This document shows, in pieces, positions 16,787-26,071 of a DNA stretch of 64,000 nt. Source of the stretch: an uncultured Clostridia bacterium (GTDB taxonomy: Bacteria; Bacillota; Clostridia; Lachnospirales; Lachnospiraceae). Location: positions 124,001 to 188,000 of the forward strand of contig CALBNS010000040.1 in assembly GCA_937896665.1 (NCBI GenBank). The letters are read 5' to 3'. The notes beneath the pieces were generated by a model that saw only the letters and a list, made by a program, of their open reading frames with translations, had not been told where the DNA came from and did no database searches. How positions within the stretch are numbered: the stretch's first letter is position 1; each line of letters starts with the position of its first letter. Made by a program: the position numbers and the translations under genes.

Positions 16787-17689
16787 TTACAGGGTGGTAA
16801 GTAACGATGTAATTTCTTCTTTTGTGGCAAGCCATGAACAAAATGTGGTGGCACTCCCTGAGGCAATTCCAAGCCGCAGTGCATTTTTTAAATCACCTGA
16901 ATTCAAATATCCGGCAAGGAATCCGGCAACCATCGAATCACCTGCTCCTACAGAGTTGACCACATTTCTCTGTGGTGCAGATGCCTGATAAATCCGACCG
17001 TCCGCTGTTAAAAGAATTGCACCATCTCCTGCCATGGAAGCCAATACATGTTCTGCACCCATCTCCTGCAGTTTTTTTGCATGTTCTATGATTTCTTCTT
17101 TTGTCTGCAGTTCTCGTCCAAAAATTTCACTTAGTTCATGATGGTTTGGTTTAATAAGAAACGGATGATATTTTAATACATTTAATAATAAATTTTTTGT
17201 TGCGTCAACAATAAAATGTATCCCTTTTCCTTGAAGTCTTTCCATAATCTGCATATATATATCCTCCGGCAGTGTATGGGGGATACTGCCCGCAAGAACT
17301 AAATAATCCTCAGTTTTTAGGCAATCCAGTTTTTGGAAAAGCTGATCTAATGCTTCTTCGGTAATCTTCGGTCCCTGTCCATTGATTTCTGTTTCTTTTT
17401 CCGCATGAATCTTTACATTAATTCGTGTACATCCTTCCTGCAAAGTAATAAAATCCGTATATATCCCATAACTTTTGAGCATTTTCTCCATATGGTCTCC
17501 GGTAAATCCTGCTTTGAATCCCAAGGCATGCGATTCTATTCCTAGATTTGCCAAGACAACAGATACATTGTTCCCTTTTCCACCGGGATAAATATTTTCT
17601 TTTTCTGATCGGTTTATTTTACCCGGAACCAGTGCTTTCGATTGGATTACATAGTCTAATGATGGATTAAATGTTACTGTATAAATCAT
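16787..17689 (-). CDS. 1-phosphofructokinase family sugar-phosphate kinase
   Basis: A 300-residue PfkB-type kinase of the FruK/LacC branch. It has the N-terminal VTFNPSLDYVI, the PGGKGNNVSVVLANLG signature and the C-terminal NSVGAGDSMVAGFLAG with the catalytic Asp. It most likely phosphorylates fructose-1-phosphate, although tagatose-6-phosphate cannot be excluded. No PTS or DeoR-type gene is adjacent, unlike typical fru operons. ATG 17689 is preferred over an upstream GTG because AGAGGTG is spaced correctly only for the ATG. Confidence 0.85.
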   Translation of the reverse strand: MIYTVTFNPSLDYVIQSKALVPGKINRSEKENIYPGGKGNNVSVVLANLGIESHALGFKAGFTGDHMEKMLKSYGIYTDFITLQEGCTRINVKIHAEKETEINGQGPKITEEALDQLFQKLDCLKTEDYLVLAGSIPHTLPEDIYMQIMERLQGKGIHFIVDATKNLLLNVLKYHPFLIKPNHHELSEIFGRELQTKEEIIEHAKKLQEMGAEHVLASMAGDGAILLTADGRIYQASAPQRNVVNSVGAGDSMVAGFLAGYLNSGDLKNALRLGIASGSATTFCSWLATKEEITSLLTTL

Positions 17690-17727
17690 AATGTTCACCT
17701 CTTGGTTCGTTTTCTGAGGGCTATATA

Positions 17728-18174
17728 TTATAGCTGCTCAGAGTCTAGTACAATCGTAAACGGACCATCATTTACAAGACTTACCTTCATGTCTGCTCCA
17801 AAGCTTCCTTTTTCAACACAAGGGATGCTTTCGCTGCATTTCGCGATTATGTATTCATACAACTCTTCTGCCATCTGCGGTGCACCTGATTCTATAAAAC
17901 TCGGACGATTGCCTTTTTTACAGTTGGCATATAATGTGAATTGGGAAATTAATAATAATTGCCCATTCACGTCAGCAAGCGAAAGATTTGTCTTGCCGTT
18001 TTCATCCTCAAAAATACGGAGTCCAATTAATTTTTTTATCATTTTGTCCGCAATTTCTTTTGTGTCATTCTGTCCAACACCGATTAATACCAAAAATCCT
18101 TTTCCAATCTGTCCAATGATTTCTCCATCCACTTTTACTGAAGCTTCAGTTACACGCTGTATTACAAATTTCAT
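17728..18174 (-). CDS. dtd: D-aminoacyl-tRNA deacylase
   Basis: A 148-residue DTD, which removes D-amino acids (and glycine from tRNA-Ala). [13 protein letters not shown] at the start and ISQFTLYA are hallmark motifs. The Gly-cisPro motif reads NDGPFTI where most homologues have NSGPVTI; the Gly-Pro pair is kept. It is divergent from the ttcA-type gene and followed by the sugar kinase. Confidence 0.95.
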   Translation of the reverse strand: MKFVIQRVTEASVKVDGEIIGQIGKGFLVLIGVGQNDTKEIADKMIKKLIGLRIFEDENGKTNLSLADVNGQLLLISQFTLYANCKKGNRPSFIESGAPQMAEELYEYIIAKCSESIPCVEKGSFGADMKVSLVNDGPFTIVLDSEQL

Positions 18175-18240
18175 GTTAATCTACTCCTTTTTCTTTCATT
18201 TTTCTTATTTTATCATAGTAATTTCTAGTACTCAACTTTA

Positions 18241-18278
18241 TTCTGCAACTTGTATTTTGCAGAAAAATAAGATACTAT
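18241..18278 (+). promoter_or_regulatory. Promoter with overlapping inverted repeat before the ttcA-type gene
   Basis: TTGTAT (18250-18255), 17-base spacer, TACTAT (18273-18278). A perfect 8-base inverted repeat, TTCTGCAA (18241-18248) and TTGCAGAA (18257-18264), straddles the -35 element and could be a repressor site or a small hairpin. Confidence 0.5.
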
Positions 18279-18311
18279 AAGCAAAGAAACAAAAGAAAGG
18301 ATTTTATATAG

Positions 18312-19055
18312 ATGAAGTTGCAACAATTATTAAGTTATACAAGAAAAGCCGTGGATGATTATCAAATGATTGAGGAGGGAGATCACATTGCGGTGGGCAT
18401 TTCCGGAGGAAAGGACAGCCTTGCCCTTCTTTATGCACTGAATGGTTTAAAACGTTTTTATCCAAAAAAATTCAAGCTAAGTGCCATTACTGTTGATCTT
18501 GGATATGAAAAATTCGATACGGAGCCTTTAAAGAAGCTTTGTAAGGAGTTGGATGTTCCATATAGAGTTGTAATGACAGATATTGCCCATATTTTATTTG
18601 AAGAGCGTAAAGAAAGCAATCCTTGTTCACTTTGTGCGAAGATGAGAAAAGGTGCATTGAATGATGCAGTAAAGGAAATGGGCTGCAATAAAGTGGCTTA
18701 CGCACATCATAAGGACGATATTATCGAAACGATGCTGCTGTCACTTATTTTTGAAGGAAGATTTCATTCTTTTTCGCCTAAGACATATCTGGATCGCATG
18801 GATCTGACAGTAATTCGCCCGATGATGTATGTGGATGAAGCGGATGTCATTGGTTTTCAGCATAAATATAATCTTCCGGTAGCAAAGAGTCGTTGTCCAA
18901 TTGATGGATTTACAAAACGTGAATACGCAAAAAATCTGGTAAAGCAGTTAAATCATGAGCATCAAGGTGCAAAGAACCGTATGTTTACTGCTATTATGAA
19001 TGGGAATATTAAGGGGTGGCCAGAGCGGATCACGAACGAAAAAGAAATTAAATAG
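18312..19055 (+). CDS. TtcA family tRNA thiolation protein
   Basis: A 247-residue PP-loop ATPase related to TtcA, which puts sulfur on C32 of tRNAs. The PP-loop is GISGGKDSLALLYAL. CSLCAKMRKG carries the CxxC pair and a third Cys lies in SRCPIDG, positions that ligate a [4Fe-4S] cluster in TtcA. It is shorter than E. coli TtcA (311 residues), as is usual in Firmicutes; the exact tRNA target is uncertain. Confidence 0.88.
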   Translation: MKLQQLLSYTRKAVDDYQMIEEGDHIAVGISGGKDSLALLYALNGLKRFYPKKFKLSAITVDLGYEKFDTEPLKKLCKELDVPYRVVMTDIAHILFEERKESNPCSLCAKMRKGALNDAVKEMGCNKVAYAHHKDDIIETMLLSLIFEGRFHSFSPKTYLDRMDLTVIRPMMYVDEADVIGFQHKYNLPVAKSRCPIDGFTKREYAKNLVKQLNHEHQGAKNRMFTAIMNGNIKGWPERITNEKEIK

Positions 19056-19059
19056 GATA

Positions 19060-19083
19060 GGAGCATGTCTGCTGACATGCTCC
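19060..19083. other. Strong hairpin between convergent genes
   Basis: GGAGCATGTC (19060-19069) pairs perfectly with GACATGCTCC (19074-19083), loop TGCT. No T-run follows on either strand, so it may stabilise 3' ends or act with Rho rather than be a classic terminator. Confidence 0.6.
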
Positions 19084-19090
19084 ATTGCAA

Positions 19091-19735
19091 TTATAGATCT
19101 AACTTTTCTACTTTGTCGCGAATTACAACATATTCTTCGATTGCTTTTACAGTACCTTCAATTCCTAATTTACTGCTGTTGAGACATAGATCATAGCCCT
19201 TAGCTTCGCCCCATGTCTTATTTGTATAATAGTTATAATAGCTTGCTCTTTTTTTATCTGTCTTTAAAATTAAATCTTTTGCTTTTGCATCGGTCAGATT
19301 ATAAATTCTTGCAATTCTTCGTATACGTTTTTCTAAATCTGCATAAATAAATACGTTGATTACATTTTCATAATCAGCGAGTGCATAATCAGCACAACGT
19401 CCTACTAATACACAAGATCCTTCATCGGCAATCTTTTTTATTGCATCAAATTGTGCCAAAAAAACTTTATAATTGATTGGCATATCTGTGTAACCACTTG
19501 CTGAATAGCCGAGAGAATATGTATCCATTACTAAAGAATACAAAAAGCTGTTCGTAGGTTTCTCGTCATGTGATTCAAAGAGTTCTTCACAGATTCCACT
19601 TTCTTTTGCTGCTCGCTTTAACATTTCTTTGTCATACAGTTTAATCCCATAGTCTTTGGCAATTATGTTTCCTATTTCTCGTCCTGCGCTGCCGAACTGT
19701 CTTCCGATTGTAATAATTGTATGTCCTTTCTTCAT
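19091..19735 (-). CDS. Cytidylate kinase-like family protein
   Basis: A 214-residue P-loop kinase of the cytidylate-kinase-like (AAA_26) family, common in Clostridia and distinct from the true Cmk. TIGRQFGSAGREIGNIIA is the nucleotide-binding loop; LVGRCADYAL and KTDKKRASYYNYYT follow, as in this family. The substrate is not established. ATG 19735 is chosen because AAGGAG is 10 bases upstream; a GTG nine bases earlier abuts it. Confidence 0.85.
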   Translation of the reverse strand: MKKGHTIITIGRQFGSAGREIGNIIAKDYGIKLYDKEMLKRAAKESGICEELFESHDEKPTNSFLYSLVMDTYSLGYSASGYTDMPINYKVFLAQFDAIKKIADEGSCVLVGRCADYALADYENVINVFIYADLEKRIRRIARIYNLTDAKAKDLILKTDKKRASYYNYYTNKTWGEAKGYDLCLNSSKLGIEGTVKAIEEYVVIRDKVEKLDL

Positions 19736-19865
19736 ATATGTCACTCTCCTTATAGTCCGAATTACATTCTATTCACAGTGTATGTTTAAAAATTATCGTC
19801 ACTGTCTATTGCTTTAAAAATATTATACGATAACTACATAAAAAAGTATATGTTTTTATACAATT

Positions 19866-20780
19866 TTAAGATTTTCTAAGTTTTTCCAGTAAAGTCATCA
19901 TATATTCCGGCAATGGTGCATCGGTTTCAACATATACCCCCGTTCTTGGATGTATAACTCCCAAAACTTTTGCGTGAAGTGTTTGTCCCTGTAGTTTGTA
20001 GGGACATTTTGCCGGTCCATAAACACTGTCTCCAAGCAGTGGATGATTGATGCTGGCCATATGAACACGAATCTGATGAGTTCTTCCGGTTTCCAATTGA
20101 CATTGAATATAGGTGAAATTTTTGAATCGCTCTATGACTTTATAATGCGTTACAGCTTCTTTACCATTTTTATGGTTAATGCTCATTTTTTTTCGGTCTA
20201 CCGGATGTCTTCCAATTGGTGCATCAATGGTTCCTTCATCTTCCTTTATGACACTATGAACGATTGCATGATAAATCCTCTTGATGGAATGAACTTTCAG
20301 TTGTTGGGCAATATTCTGATGCGCAAAATCATTTTTACAGACTAATAATGAACCTGTAGTATCCATATCAATGCGGTGTACAATTCCAGGGCGCATAACC
20401 CCATTAATCCCTGATAAATCTTCTTTACAATAATACATAAGAGCATTTACCAAAGTACCGGAATAATGACCGGCTGACGGATGAACAACCATTCCTTTTG
20501 GTTTATTGACAATCAGCAGATCGGAGTCCTCATAAAGAATATCCAACGGAATATTTTCGGCCAGAATATCCGGTTCTTTGAGCTCCGGTTCCTCTATAAG
20601 CAGTACATCATTGGCATTTAACTTATAATTTGCTTTCACAGCCTTTCCATTGACTGTAACCATTTCATCTTTAATGAGTTTCTGAAGATAAGAACGCGAC
20701 AATTCAGGCAATGTTTCTGAGAGGAACTTGTCAATTCTATTTCCACTATGAATGTCTGTTATATTAATTTGCTGCGTCAT
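19866..20780 (-). CDS. Large-subunit pseudouridine synthase, RluD family
   Basis: A 304-residue RluA/RluD-type pseudouridine synthase. The S4 domain is N-terminal (RIDKFLSETLPELSRSYLQKLI) and the catalytic domain has the Asp in VHRIDMDTTGSLLV. Members modify U1911/1915/1917 in 23S rRNA, but family paralogues make position uncertain. Its start overlaps the end of lspA, the order found in Bacillus (ylyB after lspA). Confidence 0.93.
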   Translation of the reverse strand: MTQQINITDIHSGNRIDKFLSETLPELSRSYLQKLIKDEMVTVNGKAVKANYKLNANDVLLIEEPELKEPDILAENIPLDILYEDSDLLIVNKPKGMVVHPSAGHYSGTLVNALMYYCKEDLSGINGVMRPGIVHRIDMDTTGSLLVCKNDFAHQNIAQQLKVHSIKRIYHAIVHSVIKEDEGTIDAPIGRHPVDRKKMSINHKNGKEAVTHYKVIERFKNFTYIQCQLETGRTHQIRVHMASINHPLLGDSVYGPAKCPYKLQGQTLHAKVLGVIHPRTGVYVETDAPLPEYMMTLLEKLRKS

Positions 20781-21285
20781 GTATTTTTCCTCGTTTAAAC
20801 TTCTTCCAGATTATATCTAATTCATCTTCTGTATGGTAAAATATAACTAATACAATTATGAAAAACATCGCAACAGTCACATAAATATCAGCCACATTGA
20901 AAATCGGGAAATCAATGAATTCAAAATAGAAAAAATCAATCACATAATTAAGTCTCACGCGGTCGATCATATTCCCGATTCCACCGGCAGCAGCTAATAC
21001 AAGACATATACGTGCAGGAATAAACCGTTTCGTCAAAGGCAATGTCACATATAAATAACTTGAAACCGTTAACACTATTATACCAGTAATCAAGAAAAAT
21101 ATAATCTGATTTTGCAGCATCCCAAAAGCGGCTCCTCTGTTTTCAAGATATTGTAATTGAAAGACATTTTTGATGATGTCAATCGGCTGCGATTTTAAAT
21201 GCGTTGCAGCAAGCATTTTTGTGTATTGATCTATCATTACACAAGCAATAAGTGCGAGAATTCCAAATAAATAATTTTTTTTCAT
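20764..21285 (-). CDS. lspA: Signal peptidase II (lipoprotein signal peptidase)
   Basis: A 173-residue membrane protease with four predicted membrane segments. Catalytic aspartates lie in GNMIDRV and FNVADIYV; NRGAAFGML is the conserved periplasmic loop. ATG 21285 follows AAAGGAG; seven codons upstream of it are in frame but lie over that site. It belongs to the group ylmH-lspA-rluD. Confidence 0.96.
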   Translation of the reverse strand: MKKNYLFGILALIACVMIDQYTKMLAATHLKSQPIDIIKNVFQLQYLENRGAAFGMLQNQIIFFLITGIIVLTVSSYLYVTLPLTKRFIPARICLVLAAAGGIGNMIDRVRLNYVIDFFYFEFIDFPIFNVADIYVTVAMFFIIVLVIFYHTEDELDIIWKKFKRGKIHDAAN

Positions 21286-21307
21286 GGTATATCTCCTTTT
21301 GTTCAAT

Positions 21308-22063
21308 CTATATATAAAGATTTAAAGTGACGTAATATCGGCCCTTTTTTGTCTGTGATGTCGTTTCTTTGAATTGAAAACGCCCAAGTCCTCGTACTGA
21401 AACAATATCATCCCCTTTAATTTGATATCCATTGGATAGAATGCTTTTTCCATTTACGAATACTTTACCACCTTCTATATAAGCAACTAATTTACTTCTG
21501 GACGAAGAGAAGGCAAGTGCAAGCAAACTGTCCAATCGAAGCGAAGAAACCGTTCCTTTGATTTCTTTGAACTGTGGGGTATATGCAAAATTTTGCAAAT
21601 CTACAGGTTCTGCTATAACAGAAGTATGTCTGATAAGTGTAAGTTCATCTGTTGTATAACGCTCAAGAGACTGATGAACAAAGACAATCGCAGAGTGATC
21701 CTGTACAAGAATATCTCCAATCTTACAGCGCTCAATTCCTAAATTTAATATTGCTCCCAAATAGTCCCGGTGCGAAAGCTTATCTGAAAATTTTTTCTGC
21801 AATGGTTTAATTTCTAGTGCGGAAATCGGATAAAAATACTCATAACAAAGAGCATCAGGTAGAAATGCAGCCATCTGACGCTCTGAAAAATCATATCCTC
21901 CAAAAGTTACATAGTTTGCATGTAATTCAGTTTTTGGAATTGTATGAAGTATGTTCAATTCATTTAAATTCAAAAAATCAGAATATGTAACAATCCCTCT
22001 TTGATAAGCCGTTTTAGAAAGCTCTACCAATCTCTTCTGTAACATAAGTTCTTCTTTTTGCAT
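21308..22063 (-). CDS. ylmH: YlmH/Sll1252 family S4-domain RNA-binding protein
   Basis: A 251-residue YlmH protein. The C-terminal S4 domain (LRLDSLLALAFSSSRSKLV...GKVFVNGKSILSNGYQIKGDDIVSVRGLGRF) is clear; the N-terminal two thirds carry the YlmH-type domain with VTFGGYDFSERQMAAFLP. YlmH homologues take part in rescue of stalled 50S peptidyl-tRNA complexes and sit next to sepF in division clusters. ATG 22063 has AGGA eight bases before it; another ATG at 22069 is possible. Confidence 0.9.
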   Translation of the reverse strand: MQKEELMLQKRLVELSKTAYQRGIVTYSDFLNLNELNILHTIPKTELHANYVTFGGYDFSERQMAAFLPDALCYEYFYPISALEIKPLQKKFSDKLSHRDYLGAILNLGIERCKIGDILVQDHSAIVFVHQSLERYTTDELTLIRHTSVIAEPVDLQNFAYTPQFKEIKGTVSSLRLDSLLALAFSSSRSKLVAYIEGGKVFVNGKSILSNGYQIKGDDIVSVRGLGRFQFKETTSQTKKGRYYVTLNLYI

Positions 22064-22073
22064 AGTCATAATC

Positions 22074-22601
22074 CTAGTATCTTGTCTTAATTGATGGTAC
22101 CTCAAAAGAAGTATTTAAAAGATCTTGTAAATCTCCAGAGATATCTACATTCGTAGGAGTAACAAGGAAGATGAAATTAGAAATCTTCTGCAAATTACCA
22201 CTAATTGCAAAGGTAGCACCTGATGTAAAATCAATAATACGCTGTGCAACTTCTAAATCCATTCCTTCTAAATTCAAAATAACAGTGCTTCCACTCAATA
22301 ATGTCTCACAGACTTCTCTTGAATCGTCCATAGTTGTAGGTCTAATTACGCAAACTTCCATTCCATTTCCCTTCTTTCCAGGATTACGCATAGGAATCAC
22401 TTTTCCACTATTATTACGATTAGATTTTGATTTTGGAGTGTCATCAAACTCTTCTTCATCATCCTCATATTTCTTTTCTTTTTTGAAGAAATTTTTCTTT
22501 GATTTCTCTTCTTCCTCATAGTCATCATCAAAGAAGTCATCATCTTCATATTCGTCATCATTTAATTTCATAAAATTTAAAAACCCATCTAAAATACTCA
22601 T
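22074..22601 (-). CDS. sepF: Cell division protein SepF
   Basis: A 175-residue SepF. The amphipathic membrane-binding helix MSILDGFLNFMKL is followed by a long acidic and lysine-rich linker (about 14-85) and the FtsZ-binding core (VCVIRPTTMDDSREVCETLLSGSTVILNLEGMDLEVAQRIIDFTSGATFAI). SepF links FtsZ to the membrane. ylmG and divIVA, usual partners in Bacillus, are absent from this cluster. Confidence 0.96.
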   Translation of the reverse strand: MSILDGFLNFMKLNDDEYEDDDFFDDDYEEEEKSKKNFFKKEKKYEDDEEEFDDTPKSKSNRNNSGKVIPMRNPGKKGNGMEVCVIRPTTMDDSREVCETLLSGSTVILNLEGMDLEVAQRIIDFTSGATFAISGNLQKISNFIFLVTPTNVDISGDLQDLLNTSFEVPSIKTRY

Positions 22602-22627
22602 TATTAATTATACTCCTATCTATTATT

Positions 22628-23323
22628 TTATTGTAAGCCGTAATCTCTTTCCCCGAAAATACCTGTACCAATTCGAACCATAGTGGCACCCTCTTCTATC
22701 GCCACCTCATAATCATTGGTCATTCCCATGGATAAAATATCGACATTAACATTATCAATGTTTTTCTTTGCTATGTCAACAGATAATTTACGCAAGCAAG
22801 CAAAAACAGCACGATTTTCTTCTGGATTTTCTACATAAGGAGCGATTGTCATAAGACCTTCGATTCTTATGTGCGGCATTAAAGCAACCTGTTCCACGAA
22901 AGCAAGAACCTCTTCTGTTTTTAAACCAAATTTACTGTATTCATCTGCCACATTCACTTCAATCAGGATATGGGCAATTATATTTTTTTTGGCAGCCTCC
23001 TGTTCAATCGTTTCAGCCAGACGAAGCGAATCTACCGAATGTATTAATTTCGCCTTATCTACAATGTATTTTACTTTATTTCGTTGCAGATGTCCTATCA
23101 TATGCCAATGAATATCATCTGGGAGAATATCATATTTTTCTGTCATTTCCTGAACTTTATTCTCCCCAAATTCCCGAATACCGCATTGATATGCTTCCTG
23201 AAGCATAGAGCATGGTTTTGTCTTACTGACAGCAATCAGTGTCACTTCCTCCGGCAAACGACCAGAACGCTTACATGCAGCCTTAATCTTATCTTGTACC
23301 TTTTTTAAATTCTTTTCAATCAT
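22628..23323 (-). CDS. yggS: YggS/PLPBP family pyridoxal-phosphate homeostasis protein
   Basis: A 231-residue PLP-binding protein with a single alanine-racemase-like barrel. LIAVSKTKP contains the PLP lysine; GENKVQE, WHMIGHLQRNK and LSMGMTNDYEVAIEEGATMVRIGTGIFG are all present. It buffers PLP in the cytoplasm. ATG 23323 follows GGAG; the frame is open ten codons further up. It lies just after the HlyD-like gene and before sepF. Confidence 0.95.
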   Translation of the reverse strand: MIEKNLKKVQDKIKAACKRSGRLPEEVTLIAVSKTKPCSMLQEAYQCGIREFGENKVQEMTEKYDILPDDIHWHMIGHLQRNKVKYIVDKAKLIHSVDSLRLAETIEQEAAKKNIIAHILIEVNVADEYSKFGLKTEEVLAFVEQVALMPHIRIEGLMTIAPYVENPEENRAVFACLRKLSVDIAKKNIDNVNVDILSMGMTNDYEVAIEEGATMVRIGTGIFGERDYGLQ

Positions 23324-23336
23324 AATTTCAACTCCA

Positions 23337-24716
23337 TTAAAATACAACGTCATTTTCTTTTGCTACAGAAGCATCCAAAACAATGTGGTCATAATTGGAA
23401 AGGCCATAACTGCTTCCTGCTTCCACAATATAATACTCTTCATTTTCGCATAATATCTTAATCTGTTTGAAAACTACATATCCTTTATTGATGTTATATG
23501 CCCCCTTCAGGCTTCTTGTTTCCGACAAAGGATAAGTTTCTGACGAATCCGGTTTTAGAAGTATATCTCCTTCGTCAAATGCATTAGGGTCAAGATATGC
23601 CATCTCATTACCCTGATAATAAATATCAATTGCTAAAAACTCTGTAATCTTCTCTCCTTTTTTGTTGACGCTCTGTCTTAACACTCCATCCTTTTTCGTG
23701 TTTCCACCTTGTGTAATATAAGACAATGGCACTATAAAAAAGTCTTTCTCTGTTACGGCTGATTTAGGTATCTTTAATCCGGTTTCATCCTCCAATATCA
23801 ATTCGATATCAAGAAAACGGTCACCTACGTAGCGAATACAGTCATCAAAAGATAAATATGCAAGATAATGACCATTTACTGTTTTAATTTCTAAATCTGC
23901 CCACATAGACTGATCGTCTTTATCAAAATGCACTTTCACATATTTACGTTCCTTTAACTGTTCGTTGATGTCGGAGTCAATCTCAATAATTACAGTCCAT
24001 TTCTCTCCTGTGAGCAATTTATAAACAGGCGTACCAGATTGAATCTTTGTATTGTTCAAAATTTCCGGTTCTGAGTAATTTGCTTTCGACAAATGCTCGG
24101 CAGTAACCTGATCTATGGTCAAATCTTCCATTCCATCAACGTTCCAGACAACTACACCATCCTCTTGTGAAGAAAAACTATTATAATTATATGTATTGCT
24201 CGCCAAAAGCCCTTCTATCTGTTCCTGATAATTTCCATTTGAAAGGACTCTAAGCGAATATACAATTTCATTTTTAAAAACATAGGTGTCTGCATACGCG
24301 TTTTCCTGAAAGCTTTCGTTAAATGCATGCATTTTTGTCAACAGCATACGTTGCTGTTCTTTTGTCAAGGAAGTATCAGCAGAAGATTCCGCAGGCATCT
24401 CTAATTCTCGGTCAGACAATGCATATATTTTTGAACCAACACGGACCTTACTTTTATCGTTTGCAAAATAGTTGATATAACCTTCGCCTTCTGAATAAAC
24501 AACCATCTCATCACGGATCACAAGACCTGTGTATGCTGTGTCATTTAAAATAGAGCCTTCTCTGACTTCATATATAGTAATATGTGGTGTCGTAAGGTAC
24601 ATCACAATTGTTGCAATTAAATATATAAATATAATGCCAAAAATAACAAGTCCGATATTGAGATGTTTTCTTTGTTTATATTGTAAGATATTCGAATCTT
24701 CTTTTTGTGGTTTCAA
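23337..24716 (-). CDS. HlyD-family-like membrane protein upstream of sepF
   Basis: A 459-residue protein with one N-terminal membrane segment (about 21-43) and an extracellular part. ITIYEVREGSILNDTAYTGLVIRDE resembles the biotinyl-lipoyl-like half motif of HlyD adaptors, and further barrel-like segments follow. No partner exporter is encoded nearby. Similar proteins sit at this place in other Clostridia, so a role at the division site or envelope is possible but unproven. The start is TTG 24716 with TAGGAGG eight bases before it. Confidence 0.75.
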   Translation of the reverse strand: MKPQKEDSNILQYKQRKHLNIGLVIFGIIFIYLIATIVMYLTTPHITIYEVREGSILNDTAYTGLVIRDEMVVYSEGEGYINYFANDKSKVRVGSKIYALSDRELEMPAESSADTSLTKEQQRMLLTKMHAFNESFQENAYADTYVFKNEIVYSLRVLSNGNYQEQIEGLLASNTYNYNSFSSQEDGVVVWNVDGMEDLTIDQVTAEHLSKANYSEPEILNNTKIQSGTPVYKLLTGEKWTVIIEIDSDINEQLKERKYVKVHFDKDDQSMWADLEIKTVNGHYLAYLSFDDCIRYVGDRFLDIELILEDETGLKIPKSAVTEKDFFIVPLSYITQGGNTKKDGVLRQSVNKKGEKITEFLAIDIYYQGNEMAYLDPNAFDEGDILLKPDSSETYPLSETRSLKGAYNINKGYVVFKQIKILCENEEYYIVEAGSSYGLSNYDHIVLDASVAKENDVVF

Positions 24717-24728
24717 TGACTCTGCCTC

Positions 24729-25679
24729 CTATATTAATTTATCTAACGCACTCCCATTTAAGTAATTAAAACACTTTCCTTGATAAGATTGTCTAGCTTT
24801 CATCTCCACAATAACCTCGTCTTGAAGTTTCCACCAACTGGTATTCCAGTTGGAAAAAACTGAATTAGATTTAGGCACACGGCTAAAAAGGCGCTCAACC
24901 ACAATTTTCGGTGATAAATGTTCTAAAAACAAAATGAGTCTTTCTATATACTCCTGTTTAGTACATACAGTAATTGTACCACTTTCATACTCATGAGACA
25001 ATGTGGTGTTTCTTGCAATGTACAATGAATGTATTTTTACAATATCAATCTTCAGTGCTGATAAAATTTTTGCTGTTTCTAAGGCATCTCTTGCTGTATC
25101 TTGTGGTAAATTTAATATAACATGAGTGCAAATACTGAAATTGTACGCTTTTATTTGCATCACAGCATCTATATATTCAGCCAGGCCATGACCACGGCTG
25201 ATAGCATCCAACGTGTGGTAATTCACAGTCTGAAGTCCTAGTTCAAGATTAATGTCTACATGATATTTTTTATGAATTTCATTTAAAATATCTAGATAAT
25301 CTCTACGGATGCAGTCCGGTCTGGTTGAAATCGATATTTCAATAATATTTTCTTCTTCTGCTGCTTCAGTAAGATACTCACGGAACCGGTCAAGAGGCAT
25401 AAACGTATTCGTATAATTCTGAAAATATGCAATGAATTTCTGAGCTTTATATTTACTTTGAATGTGTTCCTTTGTAAATCGTATCTGTTCTTTTACAGAA
25501 TGATGTGAAGACATTGCTTCAAAACCGGTTCCTATTTCTGCACAGAAACTGCAGCCATTACCATTCAATCTGTTAGGGCAGGTAATTGGAAGATTGATAG
25601 GCAATTTATATACTTTCTCACCATATTTATCTTTTAAATAATCAGAATATTTTTTGTATAATGTTTTTTCTTCCTGCAT
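24729..25679 (-). CDS. Radical SAM protein, TIGR01212/YhcC family
   Basis: A 316-residue radical SAM enzyme of unknown substrate. The cluster-binding cysteines are in TCPNRLNGNGCSFCAE, the wide spacing typical of the YhcC/TIGR01212 group. ISTRPDCI and ELGLQTVNYHTLDAISRGH are conserved core motifs. It is the most upstream gene of the run leading to sepF, 12 bases before the HlyD-like start. Confidence 0.9.
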   Translation of the reverse strand: MQEEKTLYKKYSDYLKDKYGEKVYKLPINLPITCPNRLNGNGCSFCAEIGTGFEAMSSHHSVKEQIRFTKEHIQSKYKAQKFIAYFQNYTNTFMPLDRFREYLTEAAEEENIIEISISTRPDCIRRDYLDILNEIHKKYHVDINLELGLQTVNYHTLDAISRGHGLAEYIDAVMQIKAYNFSICTHVILNLPQDTARDALETAKILSALKIDIVKIHSLYIARNTTLSHEYESGTITVCTKQEYIERLILFLEHLSPKIVVERLFSRVPKSNSVFSNWNTSWWKLQDEVIVEMKARQSYQGKCFNYLNGSALDKLI

Positions 25680-25763
25680 GCAATTATTTCCTTTTTGGTT
25701 GTATAATATTTGTTGTATATGTCCAAACTAGTAGATAGATATCAATAAAAGGAGGAGATATAC

Positions 25764-25964
25764 ATGAAATGGTGTGACAATATTAGTTTAACACTAGTCA
25801 TTATCGGTGCAATCAATTGGTTATTAATTGGTATTTTCCGTTTTGATTTGGTAGCATTTCTCTTCGGAGATTTAAGCTGGCTCTCTCGAATTATTTATAC
25901 GATTGTAGGTTTATGCGGTTTGTACTTAATCAGTTTGTACGGTCGCATTAGCAATACGGATTAG
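25764..25964 (+). CDS. DUF378 family small membrane protein
   Basis: A 66-residue protein with two membrane helices (about 8-28 and 42-60) and the family motif VIIGAINWLLIGIFRFDLVA. Function unknown. AGGAGGAG precedes ATG 25764, and TATAAT at 25702-25707 may be the -10 of its own promoter. It is transcribed alone and ends in a terminator. Confidence 0.9.
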   Translation: MKWCDNISLTLVIIGAINWLLIGIFRFDLVAFLFGDLSWLSRIIYTIVGLCGLYLISLYGRISNTD

Positions 25965-25979
25965 TATCTTTTATAGCAG

Positions 25980-26014
25980 AAAAAGGGGGTTCCTTCAGAG
26001 AATTCCCCTTTTTT
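25980..26014. terminator. Terminator between DUF378 and dacA
   Basis: AAAAGGGG (25981-25988) pairs with CCCCTTTT (26005-26012), extended by TTC/GAA with small bulges. A- and T-runs on either side make it usable for both converging genes. Confidence 0.75.
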
Positions 26015-26071
26015 ATGTAGTCTGATATCCAAGTAAAGAGCTGTAGTTCTCGTTCTCTGTAACAAAGCTTT

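Noticed and set aside
17702..18280. Long plus-strand reading frame of about 190 codons
   Set aside because: It lies antisense to dtd, whose protein shows all family motifs; the plus-strand frame has no ribosome site and no recognisable domain.
19060..19083. Intrinsic terminator for the ttcA-type gene
   Set aside because: The stem is perfect but neither strand has a T-run after it, so it is listed only as a hairpin.
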